64,000 nucleotides of DNA from Phycisphaerae bacterium. Its GTDB lineage: Bacteria; Planctomycetota; Phycisphaerae; JAJVII01. The translations under genes and the position numbers were made by a program. Below are positions 23,685 to 31,634 of the stretch, piece after piece. Position 1 is the first letter of the stretch. The number at the start of each line of letters is the position of its first letter. The notes beneath the pieces were generated by a model, which searched no databases, was not told the DNA's origin, and worked only from the letters and a program-made list of their open reading frames with translations. Where the stretch lies: contig JAJVII010000051.1 of the NCBI GenBank assembly GCA_022072085.1, positions 39,819 to 103,818 on the forward strand. Direction: 5' to 3'.

Positions 23685-25214
23685 CTATCGGCGAATCGGG
23701 TGGCGCATGCGGCGGACCGAAGTCAGCACCGGCACGCCGAGATAACGCTCGACCTCGTCGGTCGAACGGACCGAGTGGTCGTAGAAGTCGGCCAGGAACA
23801 GATACGCCAGCGCCAGCAGCAGCGCGACGGCAGCCCCGATGGTCAGGTTCAGCCAGACGATCGGGCGGTCGGGGCGGTCGGGCAGCGGGGCCAGCTCGGG
23901 CGCGGGGATGCTCGGCTCGACGCGGGCCGACGCCAGGGTCGCGTCGGCGTTGGCCACGTCGGCGGTCGCCTTGGTCCACTGGTCGGTGTAGGTCTTCTGC
24001 CCGGTGCGGATGTTGCGGAACTCCGCGAGCAGCTTGCCGAAGTCGGCCGGCAGCCCGCCGCCCTGGCCGCGCTGACGGTAGTTGGCCAGGGCCGCATCGG
24101 CCTGGTCGATGTCGGCCTGGAGCTGGGCGTTGCCCTCGACCAGGGCCGAGCGGATCTGCCCGAGCATGGCGGCGATCTCGCGGGTCACGTCGTCCAGCTC
24201 CGGGTAGCCCGGCTCGTACTTCTGCTCCAGCTCGATCTTGCGGGCGACCTTCTGGGCCAGCAGTTCCGAGAGCGTGCGGACAGTGGCGTTCTCGGTGCGG
24301 ACCTCGCGCGGGATGAAGCGGTTCTCCATCAGCGCCTGGTCGTCGGGGCGGGCCAGTGAGTCGATGGATTTCTGCACGGCCTGCCTGAGGGCGAGCTTCT
24401 GGCTGCGCTGGGCCTCCAGCTCGGCGATCGCCCCCTGCACCTGCACGTCCACGCGGGCGCTGCCCAGGTCGGCCGGCGAGTCCTTGAGCATGCTCTCCAG
24501 CAGCGTCATGTTCTGGCGGACGTCGGGCCGCTGGGTGAACGTCTCGTACGCCAGGTTCTGCTTGTCGTACTGCGGTGTGATGACGTCCAGGCGGGCCTGG
24601 CACTTCCGCCGGTCGTGCTGGAGCTGCGTCAGCACCGTCTGGTAGTAGCGGTAGCGGAACTCCTCGATCAGCAGGTCGGCCAGCTTCTTGGCGTTCACGT
24701 TTCCGTCGCTGCCGTCGGCGCGGACGTAGACGGTGAAGACCTGGCTCTTGCTGATCTCCTGCCCGCCGGGCGTCTCCATGCGGACGTTGCGGCGGAATTC
24801 GGCGACGCGTTCGGGGTCGTCCTTGCGGAGTTTGGCGGCCGCGGCGTCGACGGCGTCGTTGACCAGCGGGTCGGCGACGGCCTTGAGTCCGGCGCCGCTC
24901 AGGTCGCGCGACAGCTTGGCGTCGTCGAAGCGGGCCAGCGTGCGGCTGAGGACCTCCGGGCTCATCAGCGTCTCGCGGAGCGTCTTGAGCAGCACTTCCC
25001 AGGTGTCGCTGGTGCGCAGCCCGATGATCTGCTCCTCGATGTCGGTGAAGGGCACGCGGACGGTGACGCTGGTCTGATAGCTGCGGGGGCTGATGAGGGT
25101 GACTGCCACCGCCGCCCCGATCACTAGCGCGAAGATCAGCAGGCCGCTGAGCCAGCGCGTGAACAGTATCCGCAGGATGTCGCGGAGCGATCGACTGTGC
25201 CAACTTTCTGCCAT
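23685..25214 (-). CDS. Chain-length determinant / polysaccharide co-polymerase (Wzz/GumC-like)
   Basis: Controls polymer length and links polymerisation to export. The 509-residue protein has two membrane segments (about 18-40 and 455-478) flanking a large periplasmic coiled-coil region, as in the Wzc/GumC class. The N-terminal Wzz domain includes SPRSYQTSVTVRVPF; the central part is rich in heptad-like Leu/Ala with long alpha-helical stretches (ELLAQKVARKIELEQKYEPG, the GNVR-type hairpin region). The C-terminal tail EVERYLGVPVLTSVRR is where a kinase domain is fused in Wzc; here that function is a separate gene. A transposon-like element separates it from the upstream exporter gene. Confidence 0.87.
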   Translation of the reverse strand: MAESWHSRSLRDILRILFTRWLSGLLIFALVIGAAVAVTLISPRSYQTSVTVRVPFTDIEEQIIGLRTSDTWEVLLKTLRETLMSPEVLSRTLARFDDAKLSRDLSGAGLKAVADPLVNDAVDAAAAKLRKDDPERVAEFRRNVRMETPGGQEISKSQVFTVYVRADGSDGNVNAKKLADLLIEEFRYRYYQTVLTQLQHDRRKCQARLDVITPQYDKQNLAYETFTQRPDVRQNMTLLESMLKDSPADLGSARVDVQVQGAIAELEAQRSQKLALRQAVQKSIDSLARPDDQALMENRFIPREVRTENATVRTLSELLAQKVARKIELEQKYEPGYPELDDVTREIAAMLGQIRSALVEGNAQLQADIDQADAALANYRQRGQGGGLPADFGKLLAEFRNIRTGQKTYTDQWTKATADVANADATLASARVEPSIPAPELAPLPDRPDRPIVWLNLTIGAAVALLLALAYLFLADFYDHSVRSTDEVERYLGVPVLTSVRRMRHPIRR

Positions 25215-25242
25215 GTGCGCGTCCTTGTGCGATGCACGTCTC

Positions 25243-25523
25243 TAGAAGCTGTTTCAGAACCTACACGGGATCGCGTTGGGTCGCAAAGGGCCCGGATGCA
25301 AGAAGCCGCGACGCAGTCGATACGAGAGAAGTATCGTCCAGGAGCGGCGACGCCGCAGACGGGCCCTTTGCGGCCCAACCCGCCGGGACGGCGGGTCTTG
25401 CGGTCGCGGCCTGCGTCGCTCGTCGTCGACGATACTCCGTCACGTATCGACTCCTCCTCGACTCCTTGGCCCCGACCGCAATACCCGTCGTCGCGACCCG
25501 CGTAGGTTCTGAAACAGCTTCTA
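25243..25523. mobile_element. MITE-like element with 20-bp terminal inverted repeats and TA flanks
   Basis: A 277-bp non-coding unit (25245-25521) has perfect 20-base terminal inverted repeats beginning GAAGCTGTTTCAGAACCTAC and is flanked on each side by TA, the target duplication of IS630/Tc1-mariner elements. Inside, further inverted pairs occur: CAAAGGGCCC with GGGCCCTTTG, and TCGATACGAGAGAAGTATCG with a facing copy at about 25425-25450, so the RNA would be highly folded. No transposase is encoded. It fills the gap between the Wza-like and Wzz-like genes. Confidence 0.8.
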
Positions 25524-26648
25524 CGGGTTGGGTCCGACCCAGTCGGCCGCGTCGCTGATGCCGTAGCTGCTGGAGAACCCGCCGATCGCCCGCAGTCCGC
25601 GGGTGAAGACCATGTCGATCCAGTCGGCGTTCTTGGCCAGCTGGTTGCTGGGCACGTAGATGATGTCGTCGTCCTTGAGGAACGGGTCGTACAGGTGTTT
25701 GGCGAACTCCGGCTTCTCGTCGCGCTGGGCCTGGTTAGCCAGCCCGCGCGTGAGGTAGGCGATGTTGAGCACCGTGCCCTGCGGAATCTTCAGTCCGCGG
25801 CGTCGGATCAGCAGCACCTTCTCGGCGTTGGATCGCTCGGTGTCCCATCCGCCGGCCTGGGCGATCGCCTGGGTGACGGTGGTGGTGTAGCCGACCTCGA
25901 CCAGCCCGGGCCTCTGCACCTCGCCCATGACGTAGACCCGCAGCGGCTGGACCACCAACAGGTTGGCCGTCACGTCGATGCCCGAGACGTTCTGGGCCCG
26001 GTAGGCTTCGTTGAGCGCCTGGCGCAGCTCGACGGTGGTGCGTCCGTAGGCCAGGATGTCGCCGATCAGCGGCAGGGTGATTCGCCCGTCGGGCTTGACG
26101 GGGACCAGGCGGCTCTGGCCGCGGGGGCTGGTGGTGATCGCCCGCTTGAGTTCCTCGACCTTGACGTTCTTCTTGTCCACGATGACCGTCAGCGTGGGGT
26201 TCTTCAGGTGCTGGGCGGTGTACTGTTTTCGCAGCTCAGCCGACAGCTCCGACACGGTCAGCCCGAACGCCATGACGGGTTGCTCGATCAGCAGCAGGCT
26301 GATCTTGCCGTCGCTGCCGATGCTGACGGTCTGATTGAGGTCGGGCTGGAAGGGGAAGCGGATGGAGAGCTGGTCCTCGATCTGGAGGCGGTAGTCGCCG
26401 GGCTCCAGGTCGGTGCGGATCTGGTAGATGATTTCGAGCTGGTCGCCGAAGTTGATGCGGTAGTCGGGCAGGTGCAGGCTCTGCTCGGGCGACGGCTGAA
26501 GCGGTCCGTGAGGCTGGAAGAATGCCTGGGGCGGCGCGACGCGCTGGTCGGCCGACGGCTTGGGCGGCTCGTTGCAGCCGACCGTCGTCAGCGCCGCCAG
26601 CATGCAGGCCAGCGTGAGGATCGCGGCGAGGGTTCGAGTCGATGTCAT
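25521..26648 (-). CDS. Polysaccharide export lipoprotein, Wza-like
   Basis: Outer-membrane exporter of exopolysaccharide. The 375-residue product has a lipoprotein signal ending LTTVGC near residue 25, a polysaccharide-export domain (YRINFGDQLEIIYQI, VSIGSDGKISLLLIEQ, LTVSELSAELRKQY) from about 60 to 160, then an SLBB region (PLRVYVMGEVQRPGLVEV, TVTQAIAQAGG). The end of the gene is odd: the TAG stop is made of the TA flank plus the first base of the MITE-like element, so the original C-terminus may have been altered. The gene begins 13 bases after the TPR/SPOR gene and is part of the same leftward operon. Confidence 0.88.
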   Translation of the reverse strand: MTSTRTLAAILTLACMLAALTTVGCNEPPKPSADQRVAPPQAFFQPHGPLQPSPEQSLHLPDYRINFGDQLEIIYQIRTDLEPGDYRLQIEDQLSIRFPFQPDLNQTVSIGSDGKISLLLIEQPVMAFGLTVSELSAELRKQYTAQHLKNPTLTVIVDKKNVKVEELKRAITTSPRGQSRLVPVKPDGRITLPLIGDILAYGRTTVELRQALNEAYRAQNVSGIDVTANLLVVQPLRVYVMGEVQRPGLVEVGYTTTVTQAIAQAGGWDTERSNAEKVLLIRRRGLKIPQGTVLNIAYLTRGLANQAQRDEKPEFAKHLYDPFLKDDDIIYVPSNQLAKNADWIDMVFTRGLRAIGGFSSSYGISDAADWVGPNP

Positions 26649-26661
26649 GAAGGTCAGTCTC

Positions 26662-27450
26662 CTACGGCACGATGATGGCCCCGGACACGACGCCGCGCAC
26701 GCGGCCCAGCGCGACCCGGGCGTCCTCGTAGCTGCGATAATGTCCGACCTGGACGAGATAGAGCAGCCCGTGCGTGTCCATCCGCCGCTCGGCCACGAGG
26801 TTGTGCTTCCTCAGCAGTTCGACCTGTTCGGTGGCGTTGACGGGTTTCTCAAACGCCCCGCACTGGATCGAGAACCCGTCGCTGCCGAGATACCGCCGCG
26901 ACGAGTCCGCGGTCGGCGAATCGGGGAACAGGTGCAGCACCTGGCTGAACCAGCCCCGGGCCGAGCCCCAGTCGCCCATCCGGGCGTTGCACAGGCCCAG
27001 GCGGTAGAGCACCAGGTCCTTGGGCGACTTGTTGGGCAGCTTCTCGACGACCGCCTGGTATTCCTGCCGGGCGGCCGGCAGTTGCCACTGCTCGAAATAG
27101 AGATTGCCCATGCCGACTCGGGCCAGCACCGGCAGGTCCGACCGCTTGGCCACCTTGAGCACCTGCTGGAAGTCAGCCGCCGCCCGCTGACGGTCGCGCA
27201 TCTGGGCATACGCCAGCCCGCGCAGATAATAGGCCTCTCCCGCGCCGTTGGTCGCGGCGTGCACCTTGAGGAACTCGTCAGACTTGCTGAGCGTCTGGCG
27301 GTAGTCGCCGTTCTCGTAGGCCGCGTTCGCGTCCTTGAGCATCTTCACGCCGTCCGGCGGGACCATGCCCTGGCAGCCGGCCAGGCCCGCCAGCAGCAGA
27401 CCGGGCAGGGCGAGAAACAGTTTTCGTGCGATGAGCGGGTTAGTGGTCAT
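26662..27450 (-). CDS. TPR and SPOR domain lipoprotein
   Basis: First gene of the exopolysaccharide operon. From the ATG at 27450 the product has 262 residues: a lipoprotein signal ending LAGC, three or four tetratricopeptide repeats (about 35-180; AYENGDYRQTLSKSDEFL, AYYLRGLAYAQMRDRQRAAA, YRLGLCNARMGDWGSARGWF) and a C-terminal SPOR-like domain (about 195-262; FSIQCGAFEKPVNATEQ, LYLVQVGHYRSYEDARVAL). SPOR domains bind denuded peptidoglycan, so the protein may anchor the export machine to the wall or septum. A longer upstream frame exists, but the signal peptide fixes the start at 27450. No Shine-Dalgarno is evident. Confidence 0.8.
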   Translation of the reverse strand: MTTNPLIARKLFLALPGLLLAGLAGCQGMVPPDGVKMLKDANAAYENGDYRQTLSKSDEFLKVHAATNGAGEAYYLRGLAYAQMRDRQRAAADFQQVLKVAKRSDLPVLARVGMGNLYFEQWQLPAARQEYQAVVEKLPNKSPKDLVLYRLGLCNARMGDWGSARGWFSQVLHLFPDSPTADSSRRYLGSDGFSIQCGAFEKPVNATEQVELLRKHNLVAERRMDTHGLLYLVQVGHYRSYEDARVALGRVRGVVSGAIIVP

Positions 27451-27760
27451 ATAATCAATAGGCCTTGGATCTGCGGTACAGTAGATTAATCCCCGCCTTC
27501 CGTGGCGGGCGGTACTGTCTATTTTTCGACCGTCGGGGATGGGAAGCTTAAGCCCAAAGGGGCGCCAATCCCAGCCGCCCGGGCCTGCTTGACCCATCAC
27601 CCAGATTAGGTATTCTACGTCCCGACGCCTCAAACGAAAGCCCAATCTGACTGGGGAAAGGGTTCCAGGCAGACGCTCGAAGTCCGACGTTCAAGGTGCG
27701 AGCCTCGAACGTTTCCATTGACGGTCGGCCGACGGTCGTCGTCGGCCGCTGGACGCTGGC
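27451..27760. promoter_or_regulatory. Divergent intergenic region with promoter TTGACC-N16-TATTCT
   Basis: This 310-base gap separates the leftward EPS operon from the rightward ligase gene. A rightward promoter is visible: TTGACC (27589-27594), a 16-base spacer and TATTCT (27611-27616), leaving a leader of about 140 bases. A GC hairpin, CCCGCC-N6-GGCGGG, lies near 27490-27510, flanked by GGTACAGTAGA and GGTACTGTCTA. No clear leftward promoter was found. Confidence 0.5.
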
Positions 27761-29272
27761 ATGCTGTTTGAACGACTGCAACAGAACGCCGACCGATTCG
27801 CCGACCGCGTCGCCGTCGCCGACCCGTCGCGCCGGCTGACGTTCGCCCAGTTGCGGGCGATGTCGGCGGGTCTGGGCTGGCAGATCGCCCACCTCAGCCC
27901 GGACCCCTCCAAGCCGGTCGGGATCATGCTGCCCAACTGTGCGGCCTTCGCGATCAGCTTCTTCGCGGTGCAGTCAGCCGGCCGGGTCGCGATGCCGATC
28001 AACTTCCTGCTGGCTCCGCGCGAGGTGGACTACGTCGTGCGGCACAGCCGGGCCGAGGTGGTGCTGGCCACCCGACACTTCCAGGACGTCTGCGAGAAAC
28101 TGGAGGTGAAGAAGGTCTACCTGGAGGACATCGGCAAGGGGCTGCTGGCGGCGATGCTGGCCGACCCGCCCCCCGTCGCTCCGCCCCGGCGGGGCGACGA
28201 GACGGCGGTGCTCCTCTACACCTCCGGCTCGACCGGCCTGCCCAAGGGGGTCATGCTCCGCGGCGACAACCTGGCCGCCAACGTCGATTCCTGCATCCAG
28301 CACCTGGAACTGGACCCCGACCAGAACATCCTGGGCGTGCTGCCGCTGTTCCACAGCTTCGGGCTGATGGCCAACCTAGCCGTCCCCGTTCTGCTGGGGG
28401 CCAACGTCTTCTACCTGCCGCGGTTCAACCCGCGCCAGACCATCGACGCCATCCGCGAGAAGCGGATCAGCATGATGATGGCCATCGCGTCGATGTTCGG
28501 GGCGTGCCTCAAGTGCAAGGAGGGCGGACCGGCCGACCTGGCGACGCTGCGCATCGCCGTCAGCGGGGGCGAGCCGCTGCCGATGGCCGCCGCCGAGGAG
28601 TTCCGCCAGCGCTTCGACACCCCCATCCTCCAAGGCTACGGGCTGACCGAGACCTCGCCGGTCGTCTCGACCAACCGGCCTCGGGACGATCGGCCCGGCA
28701 CGGTCGGTCGGCCGCTGCCCGGCGTGCGCGTCCAGATCCTCGACGAGGACGACCGGCCCTGCCCGGCGGGCATCAACGGCGAGATCGTCGTCCACGGCCA
28801 CAACGTCATGCGAGGCTACTACCGCATGGACGACGCGACGGCCGAGGTGTTCACGCCCGACGGCGGGCTGCGCACCGGCGACATGGGCAGGATCGACGCA
28901 GACGGCTACCTCATCATCAGCGGCCGCAAGAAGGAGATGATCATCGTCGGCGGCGAGAACGTCTACCCGGCCGAGGTCGAGAACGTCCTGGACGCCCACC
29001 CCAAGGTGGCCCAGTCGGCGGTCATCGGCCTGCCCGACGGCACGCGCGGCGAGATGGTTGCGGCGTTCGTGACGGCCCGCGACCCAGCCGCCCCGCCGAG
29101 CGAGACGGAGCTGCGCAGCTTTTGCCGCGCGCACCTGGCCGGCTACAAGATTCCCCGCCGCGTCGAGCTGGTCGACGCCCTGCCCACCGGCCCGACCGGC
29201 AAGGTCCTCCGCCGCGCCCTCCGCGAGCAGGAGGAGCAGCGATCGGCCGAGCCGGAAGGCCCGATCCACTGA
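27761..29272 (+). CDS. AMP-forming acyl-CoA synthetase-like ligase
   Basis: ANL-superfamily enzyme that adenylates a carboxylic acid and usually makes its CoA thioester. The 503-residue protein has the P-loop LLYTSGSTGLPKGVML at 151-166, LPLFHSFGLMANL, the GYGLTETSPV block, the hinge RTGDMGRIDADGYLIISGRKKEMII and a C-terminal lysine in PTGPTGKVLRRAL near 484. Length and motifs fit long- or medium-chain fatty-acid:CoA ligases. The start ATG at 27761 lacks a good ribosome site, and the leader is long. Substrate is not resolvable; other possibilities are aryl-CoA ligase or a fatty acyl-AMP ligase. Confidence 0.85.
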   Translation: MLFERLQQNADRFADRVAVADPSRRLTFAQLRAMSAGLGWQIAHLSPDPSKPVGIMLPNCAAFAISFFAVQSAGRVAMPINFLLAPREVDYVVRHSRAEVVLATRHFQDVCEKLEVKKVYLEDIGKGLLAAMLADPPPVAPPRRGDETAVLLYTSGSTGLPKGVMLRGDNLAANVDSCIQHLELDPDQNILGVLPLFHSFGLMANLAVPVLLGANVFYLPRFNPRQTIDAIREKRISMMMAIASMFGACLKCKEGGPADLATLRIAVSGGEPLPMAAAEEFRQRFDTPILQGYGLTETSPVVSTNRPRDDRPGTVGRPLPGVRVQILDEDDRPCPAGINGEIVVHGHNVMRGYYRMDDATAEVFTPDGGLRTGDMGRIDADGYLIISGRKKEMIIVGGENVYPAEVENVLDAHPKVAQSAVIGLPDGTRGEMVAAFVTARDPAAPPSETELRSFCRAHLAGYKIPRRVELVDALPTGPTGKVLRRALREQEEQRSAEPEGPIH

Positions 29273-29303
29273 CCTGCCCGCCGGCGCCGCATGTGCAGCG
29301 CGG

Positions 29304-30038
29304 TCACCTGGTCTCGCCGGCGAAGACCTCGCGGAGGATGGGGGACAGGCCGCGGAGGACGGCACCGCCGTCGCCGCGGAAGCTGGAGCCGTGCATCACG
29401 GCCAGCGTCGCGGGGTTCAGGTCCGCCAGCTTGCCCAGCAGCCGCGCGGTGTTGGGCGTGTAGGGCAGGTAGTCCATCAGCGGGCCGGACTGGTAGGAGA
29501 CGATCGCGTCGCGCGTGCGGCCGAGCACGTCGGCCGACTCGGTCAGCGGCTCGACGTCGCCGACCTGGTGCACGAGGTCCGAGCAGAACAGCGTCCGCGT
29601 GGTCTGCTCCAGCAGCAGGCCCGCGTCCCAGCCGTGCGGCAGGTGCGGCGTGGCGTGGTAGGTGAAGCGATGGCGGCCGGTGTCCAGCACCTCGCCGGCG
29701 TCCATCGCCCGCACGGGCCGATCGGCGTAGTCGCCCATGTTCACCATCGCCCCGACCACGCCGCACAGGCCCTGGGCCGACGGCGCCAGCGACAGCCAGC
29801 GGTTCAGCCCGCCGCACTCGTCCACCTCGAAGTGGCTCCAGCTGACCCAGCGCAGGCGGCGCGGGTCGATCAGTTCGCCCACCGCGTCGGCCAGCGGTTG
29901 GAACATCCCACGCATGCCGGCGTGGAACAGCAGCGGCTGGTCGTCGCGGACCAGGAAGTGGTTGAACTGGAGGTTGAACTGCTCTGCGAACAGGCTGATG
30001 CGGAAAACGTCCGGTGCGATTTCGTCAATGCGTGTCAT
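29304..30038 (-). CDS. Metallo-beta-lactamase-fold diiron protein, flavodiiron-like, without flavodoxin
   Basis: The 244-residue protein resembles the N-terminal oxygen-binding diiron domain of flavodiiron proteins. It retains HFEVDE (the usual motif is HxExDH), the next histidine in TPHLPHGWDA, the bridging aspartate in LFCSDLVH and the last histidine in VMHGSSFRG. One ligand is changed, Glu for His in the first motif. There is no flavodoxin domain, so electrons would have to come from another protein. A role in oxygen or NO handling is suggested by the family but not proved. AGGAG precedes the ATG at 30038 by seven bases. It is convergent with the ligase gene and divergent from the regulator. 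Confidence 0.7.
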   Translation of the reverse strand: MTRIDEIAPDVFRISLFAEQFNLQFNHFLVRDDQPLLFHAGMRGMFQPLADAVGELIDPRRLRWVSWSHFEVDECGGLNRWLSLAPSAQGLCGVVGAMVNMGDYADRPVRAMDAGEVLDTGRHRFTYHATPHLPHGWDAGLLLEQTTRTLFCSDLVHQVGDVEPLTESADVLGRTRDAIVSYQSGPLMDYLPYTPNTARLLGKLADLNPATLAVMHGSSFRGDGGAVLRGLSPILREVFAGETR

Positions 30039-30126
30039 GATCGGCTCCTGACAGATGCTCCCCGGCGCACGAACAACTCTACGCCCGCCAAGGCGCCCGG
30101 ACCACCGGACGCCCGGCGGATGTCCC

Positions 30127-30155
30127 TGTCGCGACGACGCCGGGGGGCTTAGAAT
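30127..30155 (+). promoter_or_regulatory. Putative leaderless promoter of the GntR-like gene
   Basis: TAGAAT (30150-30155) ends six bases before the ATG at 30162, and no Shine-Dalgarno lies between. The -35 match (TGTCGC, 17-base spacer) is weak, so the call rests mainly on the -10 position, which repeats that seen before pyrK and lipA. Confidence 0.4.
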
Positions 30156-30161
30156 GGCCGC

Positions 30162-31271
30162 ATGGCCCGACCCGCGCGCGAACGGCATCCCGCGATGGCC
30201 CCCGAGCAACTGGCAGCGCTGCTCCGCCGCAGCCTCCGCCACTACATTCCCGACAGCAAGCTGCCGGGACGCGACGCCCTGGCGGCGCGGTTCGACGTCC
30301 CGCCGCGCGTCGCGGCGGCGGCGTTGCAGCTTCTGGCCGACGAGGGGCTCATCCGCGTCGTCCCGCGTCGCGAGTCGGTGGTTCTCGATCCGGCCGCCCG
30401 GCAGGGCAGGCCCTTCCGGCGCGTCGTCGCGCTGTCGCCGTTCATCCCGCGGCTGAACAGTTTCCAGCAGAGCATCCTCCGCGGGGCCGACCGCCAGTGC
30501 CGGGCTCGCGGGCTCAAGCTCGACGACTTCGCCCACGACGTGGACCTCTCCCGCGCCGACCTGCTGGACGCCATCGCCGGCCAGGAAGACCCGACCCGCA
30601 TCGGCTGGATGTTCGTCAATCACATCCCGCCCGATCAATCGCTGCTGCATTGGCGCATCCGAAGCATCCCGCTGGTGCTGGTCGACGACCGCAGCCCGAC
30701 CCAGCCGACCAATTCGGTCTGCTTCGATGTGCAGCGGGTGATCTATGAGGCGACGCGGACGCTGATGATGCTCGGGCACGTCCGCATCGGCTACGCCGGA
30801 GACCTCCGCCACCAGGACGCCATCAGCACCGACCGGCGGCGCGGCTTCGAGCTGGCGCTGGCCAGCGGCGGGCTGGAGGCGCGCGCCGACTGGCTGTTCC
30901 ATGACGACAGCGGCACGCACGAAGAGCCGCGTCGCCTGCTCGTCCGCGAGATGCCCTCCCACACCGAGCTGACCGCCCTGGTGGCCGCCGACGTCAAGAT
31001 CGGCAGCGGGGCGATGCAGGCCGCCGCCGAACTGGGCATCGCAGTGCCTGATCGGCTGAGCATCGTGGCCGGTGGCTCGACCCCGCGGGAGCCCCTCCCG
31101 CTGGCCGACCGGCTCAGCCGCTTCGACCAGGGCTCGCCGGAACTGTTGGGGTCGGCGGCGGTGGACGTCCTGGCCAACGCCTTCGAGCACCCGGAGCCGG
31201 TCCAAATCATGCTGGGGGCCAACTGGTTAGATGTCGGATCGGTCGGTCCCCCCTCCGGTCCGATCGGTTAG
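30162..31271 (+). CDS. GntR-type transcriptional regulator with LacI-like sensor domain
   Basis: DNA-binding regulator of the AraR architecture. The 369-residue protein has an N-terminal winged helix of the GntR kind (about 15-75; LPGRDALAARFDVPPRVAAAA, LLADEGLIRVVPRRESV) and a C-terminal periplasmic-binding-protein fold like LacI (about 85-355; SILRGADRQCRARG, IPLVLVDDRSP, LGHVRIGYAGDL, DRRRGFELAL, LSIVAGG). The sensor fold points to a sugar ligand. A 20-base palindrome 28 bases after its stop codon is a candidate operator. Neighbours are the diiron protein (divergent) and the PEP-CTERM protein (downstream, same strand); the target genes are not certain. Confidence 0.8.
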   Translation: MARPARERHPAMAPEQLAALLRRSLRHYIPDSKLPGRDALAARFDVPPRVAAAALQLLADEGLIRVVPRRESVVLDPAARQGRPFRRVVALSPFIPRLNSFQQSILRGADRQCRARGLKLDDFAHDVDLSRADLLDAIAGQEDPTRIGWMFVNHIPPDQSLLHWRIRSIPLVLVDDRSPTQPTNSVCFDVQRVIYEATRTLMMLGHVRIGYAGDLRHQDAISTDRRRGFELALASGGLEARADWLFHDDSGTHEEPRRLLVREMPSHTELTALVAADVKIGSGAMQAAAELGIAVPDRLSIVAGGSTPREPLPLADRLSRFDQGSPELLGSAAVDVLANAFEHPEPVQIMLGANWLDVGSVGPPSGPIG

Positions 31272-31298
31272 AACGGCTCTACGCCTCCTGCAACGCTG

Positions 31299-31318
31299 CG
31301 ATTTCCGTCCACGGAAAT
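31299..31318. promoter_or_regulatory. Perfect 20-base palindrome, candidate operator or enhancer site
   Basis: GATTTCCGT-CC-ACGGAAATC has 9-base perfect arms. It lies just after the regulator gene and about 200 bases upstream of a sigma-54 promoter, in the range where enhancer-binding proteins bind. It has no T run, so it is not an intrinsic terminator. The remainder of the 363-base gap shows no gene. Confidence 0.5.
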
Positions 31319-31519
31319 CAACGCCATAATGATCTGTCTACAAGTAGGTTAGAGGCCAAATCTGCCACTGTAGTACAATTGTGTTGAGTTCCGGCAACCT
31401 GTCGAAATGCTTTGACTCCGTCCTCCAGGCCAGATACCGCCCGGGGCGCATGCCTCAACCTGTTATGAATAAATGCTTTACAGATCGACCACTCTGAGAA
31501 TCCGGCTCTGACGCCCCCG

Positions 31520-31535
31520 GTGGCACGCCATTTGC
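31520..31535 (+). promoter_or_regulatory. Sigma-54 (-24/-12) promoter of the PEP-CTERM gene
   Basis: TGGCAC-GCCAT-TTGCT matches the RpoN consensus TGGCAC-N5-TTGC(A/T) at every position. Transcription would start near 31547, about 88 bases before the ATG at 31635, leaving a leader that contains the AAAGGGG ribosome site. RpoN with a PrsR-type activator is known to drive PEP-CTERM genes in some Proteobacteria. Confidence 0.7.
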
Positions 31536-31634
31536 TGGATAGTGCGTTCCGGCGTGGCTCTTCTTGTCGCGACGACGCCGCCCTGCGGCGGATCCTTGAC
31601 AGCGACTGACAGAGACTGTGGAAAGGGGCCGAGC

